A stretch of 36,825 nt of DNA from Candidatus Kaiserbacteria bacterium RIFOXYB1_FULL_46_14 (GTDB taxonomy: Bacteria > Patescibacteriota > Minisyncoccia > Phycocordibacterales > UBA918), in contig MFMS01000002.1 in NCBI GenBank assembly GCA_001783525.1, positions 208,135-244,959 of the forward strand, read 5' to 3'. Both the position numbers and the translations under genes were made by a program. The notes under the pieces are model-generated. The model searched no databases. It was not told the origin of the DNA and saw only the letters and a program-made list of their open reading frames with translations. Position 1 is the first letter of the stretch; every line of letters starts with the position of its first letter. Below, in pieces: positions 1 to 8,958 of this stretch.

Positions 1-108
1 CGACCAAAAACGCCAGGCGGCGGCATGAGTCCGCCACCCAAATTCCCCTGGCCCGTGCATTGCGCGCGGACCAGGGGTTTATTCATAATTAAATTCCTTA
101 CTAAACAT

Positions 109-1788
109 ATGCCATCTTTCACTTCGATCCGTACGCTAGTTGCCCAAAATTGGCAGGCTGGTTTGACCGTCGCTCTTATCTCAGTACCACTTTCAATCGC
201 ACTTTCGATCGCTTCTGGTGCCGGCCCACTACCAGGCTTGGTGACCGGTGTGGTCGCCACCTTAATCGCCGGCTTCTTTGGCGGTAGTCATTTCAACATC
301 ATCGGTGCGGCTGGAGCACTCGCCACTGTACTTTTTGCCGCCACCTTGGCCGCACCGGCGGGTCTCGGTGCCGCTGTACTACCTTTTATCGCCATCACCA
401 CCGGTCTCATTATTCTTTTGGTGTGGTTTTTTGAATTTGATCGCTATCTTTATTACATCCCTTCTTCGGTGATGTACGGTTTTGCCGCCGGCGTAGCTAT
501 ACTGATCGCCGCTTCACAACTATTTGACGCTTCTGGTCTTTCGGCACTATCTCGCACAGGCCACCTAACTGGAGACCTAGAGAAATTTGTGGAGCATTGG
601 GGTGATGTGCACTTGCCTTCTTTGGCTGTCTTCTCCGCTTTCTTGGTTGGTATCTTGGTCTTCAAGCGTTTTGTTAAGCGCGTACCGGCCGTAATTCCTG
701 CTGCTGTGATCGGCATTTTGGTTGGTTACTTCGCAGATTCTGCACTCGGACTCACCACGCTAGCTGATAAGTTTGGTGACTTTGAAGCAACACTCATCTT
801 GCCAGTTTCTTGGGCAGCATTAGACATCTTTCGAGAGTCAGCCGCCCTTATGTGGATCCTAAAAGTGTCGGGTATAGTGGCACTGATCGCCATTCTCGAA
901 ACCCTTATCACTGCCAAACTTGGCGACAAGCTCACCCGTACTGAGTCATCTTCAAGCCGTGAATTGCTTGGTTTGGCTCTTGCCAATATCGGCTCTGGTG
1001 CCGCCGGCGGCTTACCTGCAACCGGTGTATTCATCCGCACTGGTGCCAATATCAAAGCCGGTGCTACCCATCGCACTAGTGGAATCTTGACCGCCCTCTT
1101 TTCCGCATTGATCGCACTCCTAGTATTACCTTTCTTCTCTTACCTACCAATGCCAGTGATCGCCGCCGTCCTCACTAACACTGCCCTTGGACTACTTGAA
1201 CTTCATAAGTTTAAGGAATTTTATCAGCGTGAAATGGAGAGCTTCGGCATTGCCATACTGGTTGCTCTTATCACTATCTTCCACGATGCTGGACTAGGCG
1301 TAACAATTGGTGCGGTAACCGCTCTAGTTCTCTTTGCTCGCAAGATTGCTCGTGGCCGCTTCGATGTGGTCTGGAATTATAGCGATGGCACCAAAGAAGA
1401 TGTACGCAGTGAACGTCACATCTTGCTACCAAAAAACGATAAGTCAGTCAGAGCGGCCACTTATTCGATTGCTGGTAACCTCGGCTACATTGATGCTGAA
1501 CGACACCGACTCAATTTCAAGCGTTTGGCAGAAGCGAGCAACATCGACAACATTATCATCCGCTTGCGTGACCTCTTTTCTATCGACATCGAAGGCGTTG
1601 ATGCATTATCTGAGAGCGTAAGTGAACTACAACGACGCGGCAAAGGCGTGTACTTTGCTTCCGTATCTCCGACCATTCTCGATGAGTTGTTGGTAATACC
1701 TGCCTTTGCAGAACTAAGTAAGACTCATCACTTCAACCGCAAAACTTCAGACATCCTAAAGGAACTCGGTGTCGCCAACGATCATTAA
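109..1788 (+). CDS. SulP-family inorganic anion transporter (with C-terminal STAS-like region)
   Basis: Long hydrophobic ORF with SulP-like N-terminus (NWQAGLTVALISVPLSIALSIASGAGPLPGLVTGVVATLIAGFFGGS). In-frame ATG at 109 (MPSFTSIRTL) fits the family start better than the ATG at 25. Confidence 0.9.
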   Translation: MPSFTSIRTLVAQNWQAGLTVALISVPLSIALSIASGAGPLPGLVTGVVATLIAGFFGGSHFNIIGAAGALATVLFAATLAAPAGLGAAVLPFIAITTGLIILLVWFFEFDRYLYYIPSSVMYGFAAGVAILIAASQLFDASGLSALSRTGHLTGDLEKFVEHWGDVHLPSLAVFSAFLVGILVFKRFVKRVPAVIPAAVIGILVGYFADSALGLTTLADKFGDFEATLILPVSWAALDIFRESAALMWILKVSGIVALIAILETLITAKLGDKLTRTESSSSRELLGLALANIGSGAAGGLPATGVFIRTGANIKAGATHRTSGILTALFSALIALLVLPFFSYLPMPVIAAVLTNTALGLLELHKFKEFYQREMESFGIAILVALITIFHDAGLGVTIGAVTALVLFARKIARGRFDVVWNYSDGTKEDVRSERHILLPKNDKSVRAATYSIAGNLGYIDAERHRLNFKRLAEASNIDNIIIRLRDLFSIDIEGVDALSESVSELQRRGKGVYFASVSPTILDELLVIPAFAELSKTHHFNRKTSDILKELGVANDH

Positions 1789-2126
1789 TAAAACCGTCGT
1801 ACTAAACCGACGACCACACCCCACAATGACACCTCTTCTGAAGAGGTGTTTTTTGTAGAAAAATTCTCTACCTTCATCTGACCGTCTTCAATCAAAACAA
1901 CAACGTCGCCACCTTTTGCATTCACGGCCTTATCAACCACCAAAACATCCCCTTCCTCTATACCACTACCCTCTGGCCCACTCCCTTCCATTGTCATAAA
2001 AAATGTGGACGCTGGGTGTTTTACCAAATAGTCATGTATATCAAGCGGTCTGTCTTCCGTCCGCTCTTTCATCACATCAAAAACTTTTCCCATATAAATA
2101 AGGTTGATATTTGGACAAAATTCCAT
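1785..2126 (-). CDS. UmuD/LexA-like S24 peptidase-fold protein, probably catalytically inactive
   Basis: Gapless eye alignment to recalled E. coli UmuD: IHDYLVKHPASTFFMTMEGSGPEGSGIEEGDVLVVDKAV vs [39 protein letters not shown]. Confidence 0.8.
   Translation of the reverse strand: MEFCPNINLIYMGKVFDVMKERTEDRPLDIHDYLVKHPASTFFMTMEGSGPEGSGIEEGDVLVVDKAVNAKGGDVVVLIEDGQMKVENFSTKNTSSEEVSLWGVVVGLVRRFY
1829..1854 (+). terminator. Intrinsic terminator of the SulP gene, inside the convergent S24-like CDS
   Basis: ACACCTCT-tctga-AGAGGTGT followed by TTTTTT on the + strand, ~40 nt after the SulP stop. Confidence 0.75.
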
Positions 2127-2146
2127 GTAGTCTAACTACGTGAAAC

Positions 2147-3127
2147 TTAGGCGATTACGACTGAACCAGAGAGTACCAAATGTATCTGGAAAAGCATTAT
2201 CATCACCGCGAGCAAAGCCGCACTGTATGCAATCTGAACTGGGTGGTGACGGCGCCATTCGAGAAGCATCGCTATGAGTAGCGCACCCATCACAAACAGA
2301 CCGATCATTGAATAAATAATCTGCAGCACTAGCCGTGGCGATGTCGCCAGCTTCATAACGCCGGATGGTGTGACCACGGCGGCGACGGCCATTTCGTTTG
2401 AGGTCGTCGCAAAGCTTTCGATCACTACCGTGCCAGACTCGGTCATATCTATGTTTTCTACACCTGCAACTGTCGGTGAGCCGGCGGCGGCCACGTCGTC
2501 CGAACTCGAAGCTTCTGCCGTAAAGCCTAGGATATCGACTGGCTCCTCGACCGGTATGGCCACCGCTGGCGCACCGAACAATTGCACTACAAACACTGTG
2601 TCGTAACCTTCAAATTTTCCTGCTGCTGTACCAATTCCCATTTCCGTATAATGTTCATTCAAGATATTCGCGCGGTGAGAAGGTGAATTGAGCCAAGCCT
2701 CCACAACGGCCGTTGAATCAGTGAAGTGCACGGCGAGGTTTTCTCCCGCATGGGTGTAATTGTAGCCAACTTCCTCAAACCAGTGCCAAGGCGACACTCC
2801 TTCTGGACTCCAGTGCGAGAAATACCCTTCTGCCGCCATATTCTCTGCCTTCAGGCGCGCCGCTTCATCAAGCTCGGCACTTCTGCCAAGTGTCGGGAGT
2901 TGCTCGCGGGCGCGCGAGGCGTTAGTTTCTTCTATTACTACCGCCGGCAATACTGCTGCGACTAGATATTCTGAGGCAAGCCACAGAATCGACTGCAAAT
3001 TGACTAGCGAGAAGGTAATTAGCGTCAAAATCAACATTCCAACCATTGCTGCTTTCTGCAGACTATGAGGCTGGAAGTCGTTTTCCTGATCCGGCACTAA
3101 ATATTTTTTCCAAGTTGTTTTGATCAT
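2147..3127 (-). CDS. CAP/SCP-domain membrane protein
   Basis: CAP-like core LDEAARLKAENMAAEGYFSHWSPEGVSPWHWFEEVGYNYTHAGENLAVHF...VEAWLNSPSHRANILNEHYTEMGIG; N-terminal TM and C-terminal TM segments. Confidence 0.9.
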   Translation of the reverse strand: MIKTTWKKYLVPDQENDFQPHSLQKAAMVGMLILTLITFSLVNLQSILWLASEYLVAAVLPAVVIEETNASRAREQLPTLGRSAELDEAARLKAENMAAEGYFSHWSPEGVSPWHWFEEVGYNYTHAGENLAVHFTDSTAVVEAWLNSPSHRANILNEHYTEMGIGTAAGKFEGYDTVFVVQLFGAPAVAIPVEEPVDILGFTAEASSSDDVAAAGSPTVAGVENIDMTESGTVVIESFATTSNEMAVAAVVTPSGVMKLATSPRLVLQIIYSMIGLFVMGALLIAMLLEWRRHHPVQIAYSAALLAVMIMLFQIHLVLSGSVVIA

Positions 3128-3153
3128 GTGTTATAAAAATCATAACATGCGGC

Positions 3154-3780
3154 CTAGCCCTGATCGCTCTCCTTCTGGTCCCAGTGGAGAAACTTCGCAT
3201 AAACCACTAGATTGTGACTATAACTCCGATCACTATGGTCGAAGACGCCACCACAGGTGATTAAGCGAAGTTCTGAGCCGTCAACGTCTCCAAAGACCTT
3301 CTCAAATGGAAAACGCTTTTTTGAGTGGTAGCTCAGCCGATAGACCTCAAATACAGCGGTACTTCCATCTTCGCGACCTATCTCTATTAAGTCTCCATCC
3401 TTAATGTCTTTAAGTGGCTGAAAGACCTCTGGTCCTGTCTCCGAATCGACATGCCCAACAATCACTGACGGTCCAATCTCACCAGGTGTCGGACTATGTT
3501 TGTACCAAGCGACGGTATCAAAACCCTTTGGGACCTCCATTAAGCCTGTCGAGTCCAAATCAAGTGGTGTCTCAAATTCGGCCTCAATGCCGACCGCCAA
3601 GACTCGGATAAACACCGGCAAAGATGGCTCGACTGATCGAGATGTTTCTTCTGGATAATCGGTGCGACCAAACGCAAGACCTACCTGATCCAACCAGAAG
3701 TACGTACTCGAACCACCCATCAATACACCAAGTAGTAAAACAGCGATTGGTTTTCTGATCGGTCGCAGAAAACTGAACAT
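3154..3780 (-). CDS. Sortase (class E/F-like)
   Basis: His in VIVGHVDS, Cys in LRLITCGG and Arg in DRSYSHNLVVYA; N-terminal TM. ATG at 3780-3778 overlaps the upstream stop (TAATG). Confidence 0.88.
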   Translation of the reverse strand: MFSFLRPIRKPIAVLLLGVLMGGSSTYFWLDQVGLAFGRTDYPEETSRSVEPSLPVFIRVLAVGIEAEFETPLDLDSTGLMEVPKGFDTVAWYKHSPTPGEIGPSVIVGHVDSETGPEVFQPLKDIKDGDLIEIGREDGSTAVFEVYRLSYHSKKRFPFEKVFGDVDGSELRLITCGGVFDHSDRSYSHNLVVYAKFLHWDQKESDQG

Positions 3781-5162
3781 TAGAAGCCTAACCAGGCGAA
3801 GATTGGCCATAACCATGACAGAGCGCTAGATAACCGTGGTGCAGCCCCTCCTCTACCAGCCTCGAGTGCTCCGGTAGGAACCGCAGTTATTTGCTCTCCC
3901 AAGATCTTAGGAGTACCACCACCATTACTACTTCCACCGCTACCACCTCCACTACTTCCACCTCCACTACCACCACCATCTCCGTTACCCCCGTTACCTC
4001 CACCATTCCCACCGCCGCCGAAGAAATTACCGAAATTGAACCCTGAATATGTTTCTACAATGGCTGCGTACGCGGTCGGTATGAACCAATTTTTGAGATT
4101 GCCGAGCCAAGTAACTGTTTCGTTACCTTCTTCATTCCTTGGTACAGTGACGGTATAGCTCTGCGGTGAGCTCGGAAAAGATTGTAACCAGTTGCTCCAG
4201 ACACTCTCTGACAAGACCCAAGTTCCCGCTTCTACGACGAACGAGTAATATCCGGTAGCATCGGTCGAAGTGGTGGCAGTCGTAACACCATCAGTAATCG
4301 TCACTATCCATCCTTCTAGTGGATCTTCGCCCTCTGGCCATAAACCGTCTTGATTAGCATCGTGCCATACGTAACCTTCGATGCGGTACTCTCTGGTACT
4401 GGTGCCGTTTCCGCCACCATTACCATCATTGAATGTGTTGGTTATGGTACAAGTTTCAGTTTCATCCTTGATTAGGACAATGTCAGTGCAGTTATCATAA
4501 CTGACGGCAAAGTCGCTCGGTACACTATCCTCTACGACGTTATATGTTCCAACTTCCACCGTCATGTCGTTGGTTCCATCCGATTCGAACGCCGTTGTGC
4601 TGGCACCATTTACATTAAAGGAGAACGAATCTGGAGCTGTGCTAGTACCAACAACAAGCTTCACGACCTTGAGAGTCGCCATATCTACACCACCGCCGCC
4701 TCCTGCTTCGGGACGATATTGATTATCTGCTTCACATGGGAGCGGGGAGTTAAATTGGCCAAGATCGCTTTCTTGGATCTCGATCATGGCTAGGTATTCA
4801 TTATTAGGATCAGGATTACAACCAGAACCATACCAACCTACTCGCCAATCCGATTTCACGAGTCCGTCTGGAACTATCTCCTCGACAGTATAAGTACCTG
4901 GCTCGAGCGCTACGACACTGTCGTGAGGCACGGTCTCGTTAAAATTAACGCCAATGATCTTAAAACTAAAATCGCTTTCTGTGTAACCTTGACTGTCGCC
5001 GCTGAATTTTTTATAGACATGAACATCGACAGTGGTCGGCGTATCTCCAATCGTCTGAGCTGATACCGTAGGCAATGGGATCGGAAGTAAAAATACGCAA
5101 ATTGCTAACGTTAGCAATAAAGTGGTCGGCCAAAAGATACTTGGGCGAAATAGTGCTTTCAT
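3780..5162 (-). CDS. Secreted surface protein with SpaA/prealbumin-like and SdrD-B-like domains, Gly-rich linker and hydrophobic C-terminus (sortase substrate candidate)
   Basis: Signal peptide; EYRIEGYVWHDANQDGLWPEGEDPLEGWIVTIT...TDATGYYSFVVEAG (SdrD-B-like); Gly/Ser linker; PKILGEQITAVPTGALEAGRGGAAPRLSSALSWLWPIFAWLGF at the C-terminus. Confidence 0.8.
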   Translation of the reverse strand: MKALFRPSIFWPTTLLLTLAICVFLLPIPLPTVSAQTIGDTPTTVDVHVYKKFSGDSQGYTESDFSFKIIGVNFNETVPHDSVVALEPGTYTVEEIVPDGLVKSDWRVGWYGSGCNPDPNNEYLAMIEIQESDLGQFNSPLPCEADNQYRPEAGGGGGVDMATLKVVKLVVGTSTAPDSFSFNVNGASTTAFESDGTNDMTVEVGTYNVVEDSVPSDFAVSYDNCTDIVLIKDETETCTITNTFNDGNGGGNGTSTREYRIEGYVWHDANQDGLWPEGEDPLEGWIVTITDGVTTATTSTDATGYYSFVVEAGTWVLSESVWSNWLQSFPSSPQSYTVTVPRNEEGNETVTWLGNLKNWFIPTAYAAIVETYSGFNFGNFFGGGGNGGGNGGNGDGGGSGGGSSGGGSGGSSNGGGTPKILGEQITAVPTGALEAGRGGAAPRLSSALSWLWPIFAWLGF

Positions 5163-5297
5163 AGCTTGGTGGATTATCGTTGCAATAACAAACTCGTTCG
5201 GATTTATCCCACTGACTTTACGTTGATTCTAAAGTCTTATGCTTCTACCTGAATTTTACCTCTCGACCTAACAGATTTCAACAAACCCGTTTCTGAC

Positions 5298-8200
5298 CTA
5301 ATGGAACCATCCAAATACTTTTTTTACAACGGAACCAACACCACTCTGGGCTGCTGGGGCTGGCTGTTGAGCGGTCTCGGTCTTCGGCTCCGATACCGGA
5401 GTCGGTGTAGGAGCCACCGGCTGCTTCGGTACAGGCGGAGCAATAGACTTCACGACGACTGGTGTGGTTGGAGTGATCGGCTTGGCGACGATTGGCGTAG
5501 CGACGACGGATGCACTAGCTTTCGAGACAAAACCCGGAGTAGCAAAAGTATAATCACCACCCGTAGAAGTATTGCCCGAACCTGAGGAACGAATCCTGTA
5601 AGTGTACTCTGTCGCTGGCTTGAGATCGAGCAGGAACATATAGTGTTTGGTCTTCAAAAATGGCATATGAGCACTGGCTCGGTCGTAACCCAAGTTTTTT
5701 GCTAGTTGATCGTAAGGAGAAACTCCATTGTTTTCACTGAAGAAGATCTGGCCATCGGTCGGCTTGCTTGTCTCCCAAGTCAATACGGCAACATATAGAC
5801 CGTTCGTATGTTGATAAGTACCCAAGAGACCAACGTTCCGTATTCCTATATCCACTCCCTTTATTTCCAAGGTGTGCTTTGCAACCGGTATACGAAGTTC
5901 TTTGGTTTTCTTCCCAACAGTTGAACTCGCTGCGTTGTATGCGATCACCTTTGCTTGATTGGTGTAAGAACCAGTCGGAGTATCGGCCTTGTAATTGATC
6001 GTATAAGTAAGTGTAATGACCTCGCCAGGCAAAACATTGCCCAAATTCCAGCTTTGTTCACTCACGACCGTACCTATCGGATTAAGCAGGGTATCTATTA
6101 CTTGAGCATCGTAGGCAGTACCGCCGCGATTCTTAACAGTAAGAACATAATCGACAGAGTCACCGGCATTTACCGTCTTACTGATCGGTAGCACAGTGTT
6201 TTTGTAGATTCGAATGTCCGGTGCAGCATCTGCTTTAACTTTACTCGTCTCTCGCTCGATACTGGCGCCAAGCACTTTGCCAGCATTTTTGTTATTACTC
6301 GAAGAACTTCCCCCACCGCCCCCACCTCCACCCCCACCTCCACCTCCACCGCCAGTATTAGTACCACCATTGTCAGTGCCGTTTCCTTGCTCATCTCCGG
6401 AACCACTATTGCCACCATTACCAGTACCGGAATCAGTACCACCATTGTCGGTTGGAGCCGCGCGATAAATCGAAATACTTAAACGCTCGGTATTATCAGC
6501 TCGATTGCCATCCGACTGCGTACTGCGCACGTTAGCCCTAGCAGTTATCGTCGTCGTACCAATCGGCACAATCTCCTCTACGATACCCTCAAAGACGATT
6601 GTCTTACTTCCTCCAGCTGGAATATCGCCAATTGAAGCGGTTTCCAAATTATTTGCGGCCAATCCACCGACAAGGTGATACATATATTCCGAGTCGAACT
6701 CATGATCAAATTGAACATTGCGCGCCTCTAGATCGCCGTTGTTCTTGATCGTGTAAGTATAGATGACCTTACTACCAGGACTGATCGTATCGCTATCAGC
6801 CTGCAACTGACCACCAACCCAAAGATCAGGTGCTCCAAAAGAAATGTCACCATTAAAATCACCGAAGATATTCAGTACTGCCATCACCCAGTTGCGTCCA
6901 ACCACGTTCGTGTTGGCGATATTCATGACGTTTGCGCCAGCATAAGCATCGCCTGTCTCGATCACACCAAGCTCGGCGTCGATCAAGTTTTCACCAGTGA
7001 GTGAGACAATATCGACTTTGTTATTGATCGTACTGGTTGACTGATTATTGAAATTGGCCTCGTAGGAATCGACATCACAATATCTACTACCGCACATCAA
7101 AAGCTCTGATGGCGTCACTTCAGCATCACTATTGTAGATAACCACCCCTTCTGGAGTGACTTCCCACGATAGTCCCTGAGGTAGTCCATAGACGTTTCCG
7201 TTCCAGTTGCCGTGTACTTTTATTAACATGTACATCGAATCGCCGCCGAAGAAATTTTGATTGACCTTATTGAGAACATTTGAGGCGGCTTCCGCGATAC
7301 CAGTGGAAGTGTAGGACTCCACTATATCGGTGAAAGCTTCATTGTTTCCAGACTCGGCGACAGTATCTAGTTCGTTGTTAATATCCGCATAGTTGACGTT
7401 ATTGTCGACCAATGAAGCGTCTTCAATATCTTCAAGTTGAACTAGAGCGTTTGGTTTGCCGAAGAAGGCGTACCAAAGATCTGCCGTAGGCAAGACAAGG
7501 TCTCCGTTTAGGGTACCCATACCGTTCACCGCCATGAGAATATAGTTTGAATCAATGATATTGGTATTGGCGACATTGATTATATTGGCCGCGCCGTAAG
7601 CATTACCGGTTTCGATGGCAGCAATCTCTCCTTCCGCTGAGTTGCCGCCGGTGATAGCGTATATATCGACATCATTGTCGATCACAGCCTCGTTCTGTTG
7701 CAAAAGATTGTAGATGACATCCTCTGCTGCACACGACAACAGAGAACACTGATTAGAAGCACTGACTAATGCATCTGGATTATTGAAAAAAAGTTCCCGT
7801 AGATCAAAGATACCTTCGTCTCCCAACATCTGATTGAGCAGTCTCATAAAACCGCTGGAGTTGATAACATTGGTATTCAACACGTTGGCGATATTGAGGA
7901 CTGACACTGCGTCGCCGGTCTCGATCGTGGCAGTATCGCTAGAAGATGCCAAGTTATCGCCAGTAATGGCGGTTGTAGTCCCCATATTGGTGATGATGCC
8001 GCTGTTGGTACCAGTAGCGTTGAGTTCGTAGGTGTCGAGATCATTCAAAGACGAAGTGGCAGTACTTTGAATATTATTCGAGTTAGCAGTAGTTGAGATG
8101 TCACCGGTCGCAGTAGCGTCGCCAGTCTTAATCGCGGTCGTAGTGCCGGATTCCACTTGTTGCCCGGTCACGTCTTCACCTTCGCTCTCACCACCCTCTT

Positions 8201-8435
8201 CGCCAGGAGTACCTGAAACACCCCCTTCTCCTCCTGTGCCTGGGTCGCCTTCGGTCGGCACGTTGTTTTCACTAATGACCTCTATGGCCTCGACTGGCGC
8301 TTCCGTTCCCTCGCCCTCTACTGGTTCTTCTGCATAGGTAAATAATGGGACTAAACTAAACAAGAGTGCCACGAGAGTCAACGCCGCGGCCAAATTTCGT
8401 GTCTTTTTGAGATCGTTAGAAAATAGCGAGAACAT
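5298..8435 (-). CDS. Large secreted repeat surface protein (N-rich repeats, DUF11-like domains, poly-Gly linker, Fn3-like domain)
   Basis: Signal peptide; repeats ETGDAVSVLNIANVLNTNVI / ETGNAYGAANIINVANTNII / ETGDAYAGANVMNIANTNVV; DUF11-like PGSKVIYTYTIKNNGDLEARNV and NAGDSVDYVLTVKNRGGTAYDAQV; ~15-residue Gly run. Confidence 0.8.
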   Translation of the reverse strand: MFSLFSNDLKKTRNLAAALTLVALLFSLVPLFTYAEEPVEGEGTEAPVEAIEVISENNVPTEGDPGTGGEGGVSGTPGEEGGESEGEDVTGQQVESGTTTAIKTGDATATGDISTTANSNNIQSTATSSLNDLDTYELNATGTNSGIITNMGTTTAITGDNLASSSDTATIETGDAVSVLNIANVLNTNVINSSGFMRLLNQMLGDEGIFDLRELFFNNPDALVSASNQCSLLSCAAEDVIYNLLQQNEAVIDNDVDIYAITGGNSAEGEIAAIETGNAYGAANIINVANTNIIDSNYILMAVNGMGTLNGDLVLPTADLWYAFFGKPNALVQLEDIEDASLVDNNVNYADINNELDTVAESGNNEAFTDIVESYTSTGIAEAASNVLNKVNQNFFGGDSMYMLIKVHGNWNGNVYGLPQGLSWEVTPEGVVIYNSDAEVTPSELLMCGSRYCDVDSYEANFNNQSTSTINNKVDIVSLTGENLIDAELGVIETGDAYAGANVMNIANTNVVGRNWVMAVLNIFGDFNGDISFGAPDLWVGGQLQADSDTISPGSKVIYTYTIKNNGDLEARNVQFDHEFDSEYMYHLVGGLAANNLETASIGDIPAGGSKTIVFEGIVEEIVPIGTTTITARANVRSTQSDGNRADNTERLSISIYRAAPTDNGGTDSGTGNGGNSGSGDEQGNGTDNGGTNTGGGGGGGGGGGGGGGSSSSNNKNAGKVLGASIERETSKVKADAAPDIRIYKNTVLPISKTVNAGDSVDYVLTVKNRGGTAYDAQVIDTLLNPIGTVVSEQSWNLGNVLPGEVITLTYTINYKADTPTGSYTNQAKVIAYNAASSTVGKKTKELRIPVAKHTLEIKGVDIGIRNVGLLGTYQHTNGLYVAVLTWETSKPTDGQIFFSENNGVSPYDQLAKNLGYDRASAHMPFLKTKHYMFLLDLKPATEYTYRIRSSGSGNTSTGGDYTFATPGFVSKASASVVATPIVAKPITPTTPVVVKSIAPPVPKQPVAPTPTPVSEPKTETAQQPAPAAQSGVGSVVKKVFGWFH

Positions 8436-8880
8436 AATTTAGGAAAATTAAACGTATCTTATCCAACAACGCTACTAATGTTTGTTGATCATCGAACGGA
8501 AGAGATGTACTCCCTACTTCCATTTTCGATTCGACCCAAGTGTCAGACTCGCTAGTGCCTGAAGCATGCCTGACAATATCCACCACAGTCTTACCGTCGA
8601 CACTGGCCTCTATCTTGACCGTCGAATCACTGTCTCCAGAAATATAAGACCTTCCATCTGCCCCATTCTTGCCAGACAAGCCATCTTGGCCGTCTTGGCC
8701 AGGTAGACCATCCTGACCGTCCTGGCCATCTTGACCACTAGACATAACACCCCCAGTGCTCGAGTGGGCGCTGACATAGTTTTCGATCCGCACCGTTTCG
8801 GCCCTTGCTTGGGTCAAAAGACCAAAAGATGCGACGAATACAATTGCGACGAAAAATAATATATGTTGAAAGCGTGACAT
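8416..8880 (-). CDS. Small secreted collagen-like (GXY) protein
   Basis: In-frame ATG at 8880 (MSRFQHILFFVAIVFVASFGLLTQARA, signal peptide); GQDGQDGQDGLPGQDGQDGLSGKNGADGRS. 3' end overlaps the start of the 1045-aa CDS by 20 bp. Confidence 0.75.
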   Translation of the reverse strand: MSRFQHILFFVAIVFVASFGLLTQARAETVRIENYVSAHSSTGGVMSSGQDGQDGQDGLPGQDGQDGLSGKNGADGRSYISGDSDSTVKIEASVDGKTVVDIVRHASGTSESDTWVESKMEVGSTSLPFDDQQTLVALLDKIRLIFLNYVLAIF

Positions 8881-8958
8881 AGATTTCCCTCCATAAAGCC
8901 AGGAGAATCCCGGCCTTAAGGGAGGGGTTCTCCGAGGAGAACTCCCAACCCTCAACCT

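Noticed and set aside
6214-6468. Poly-proline + strand ORF opposite the poly-Gly linker
   Set aside because: Antisense artefact of the Gly tract; the minus-strand frame carries a coherent protein.
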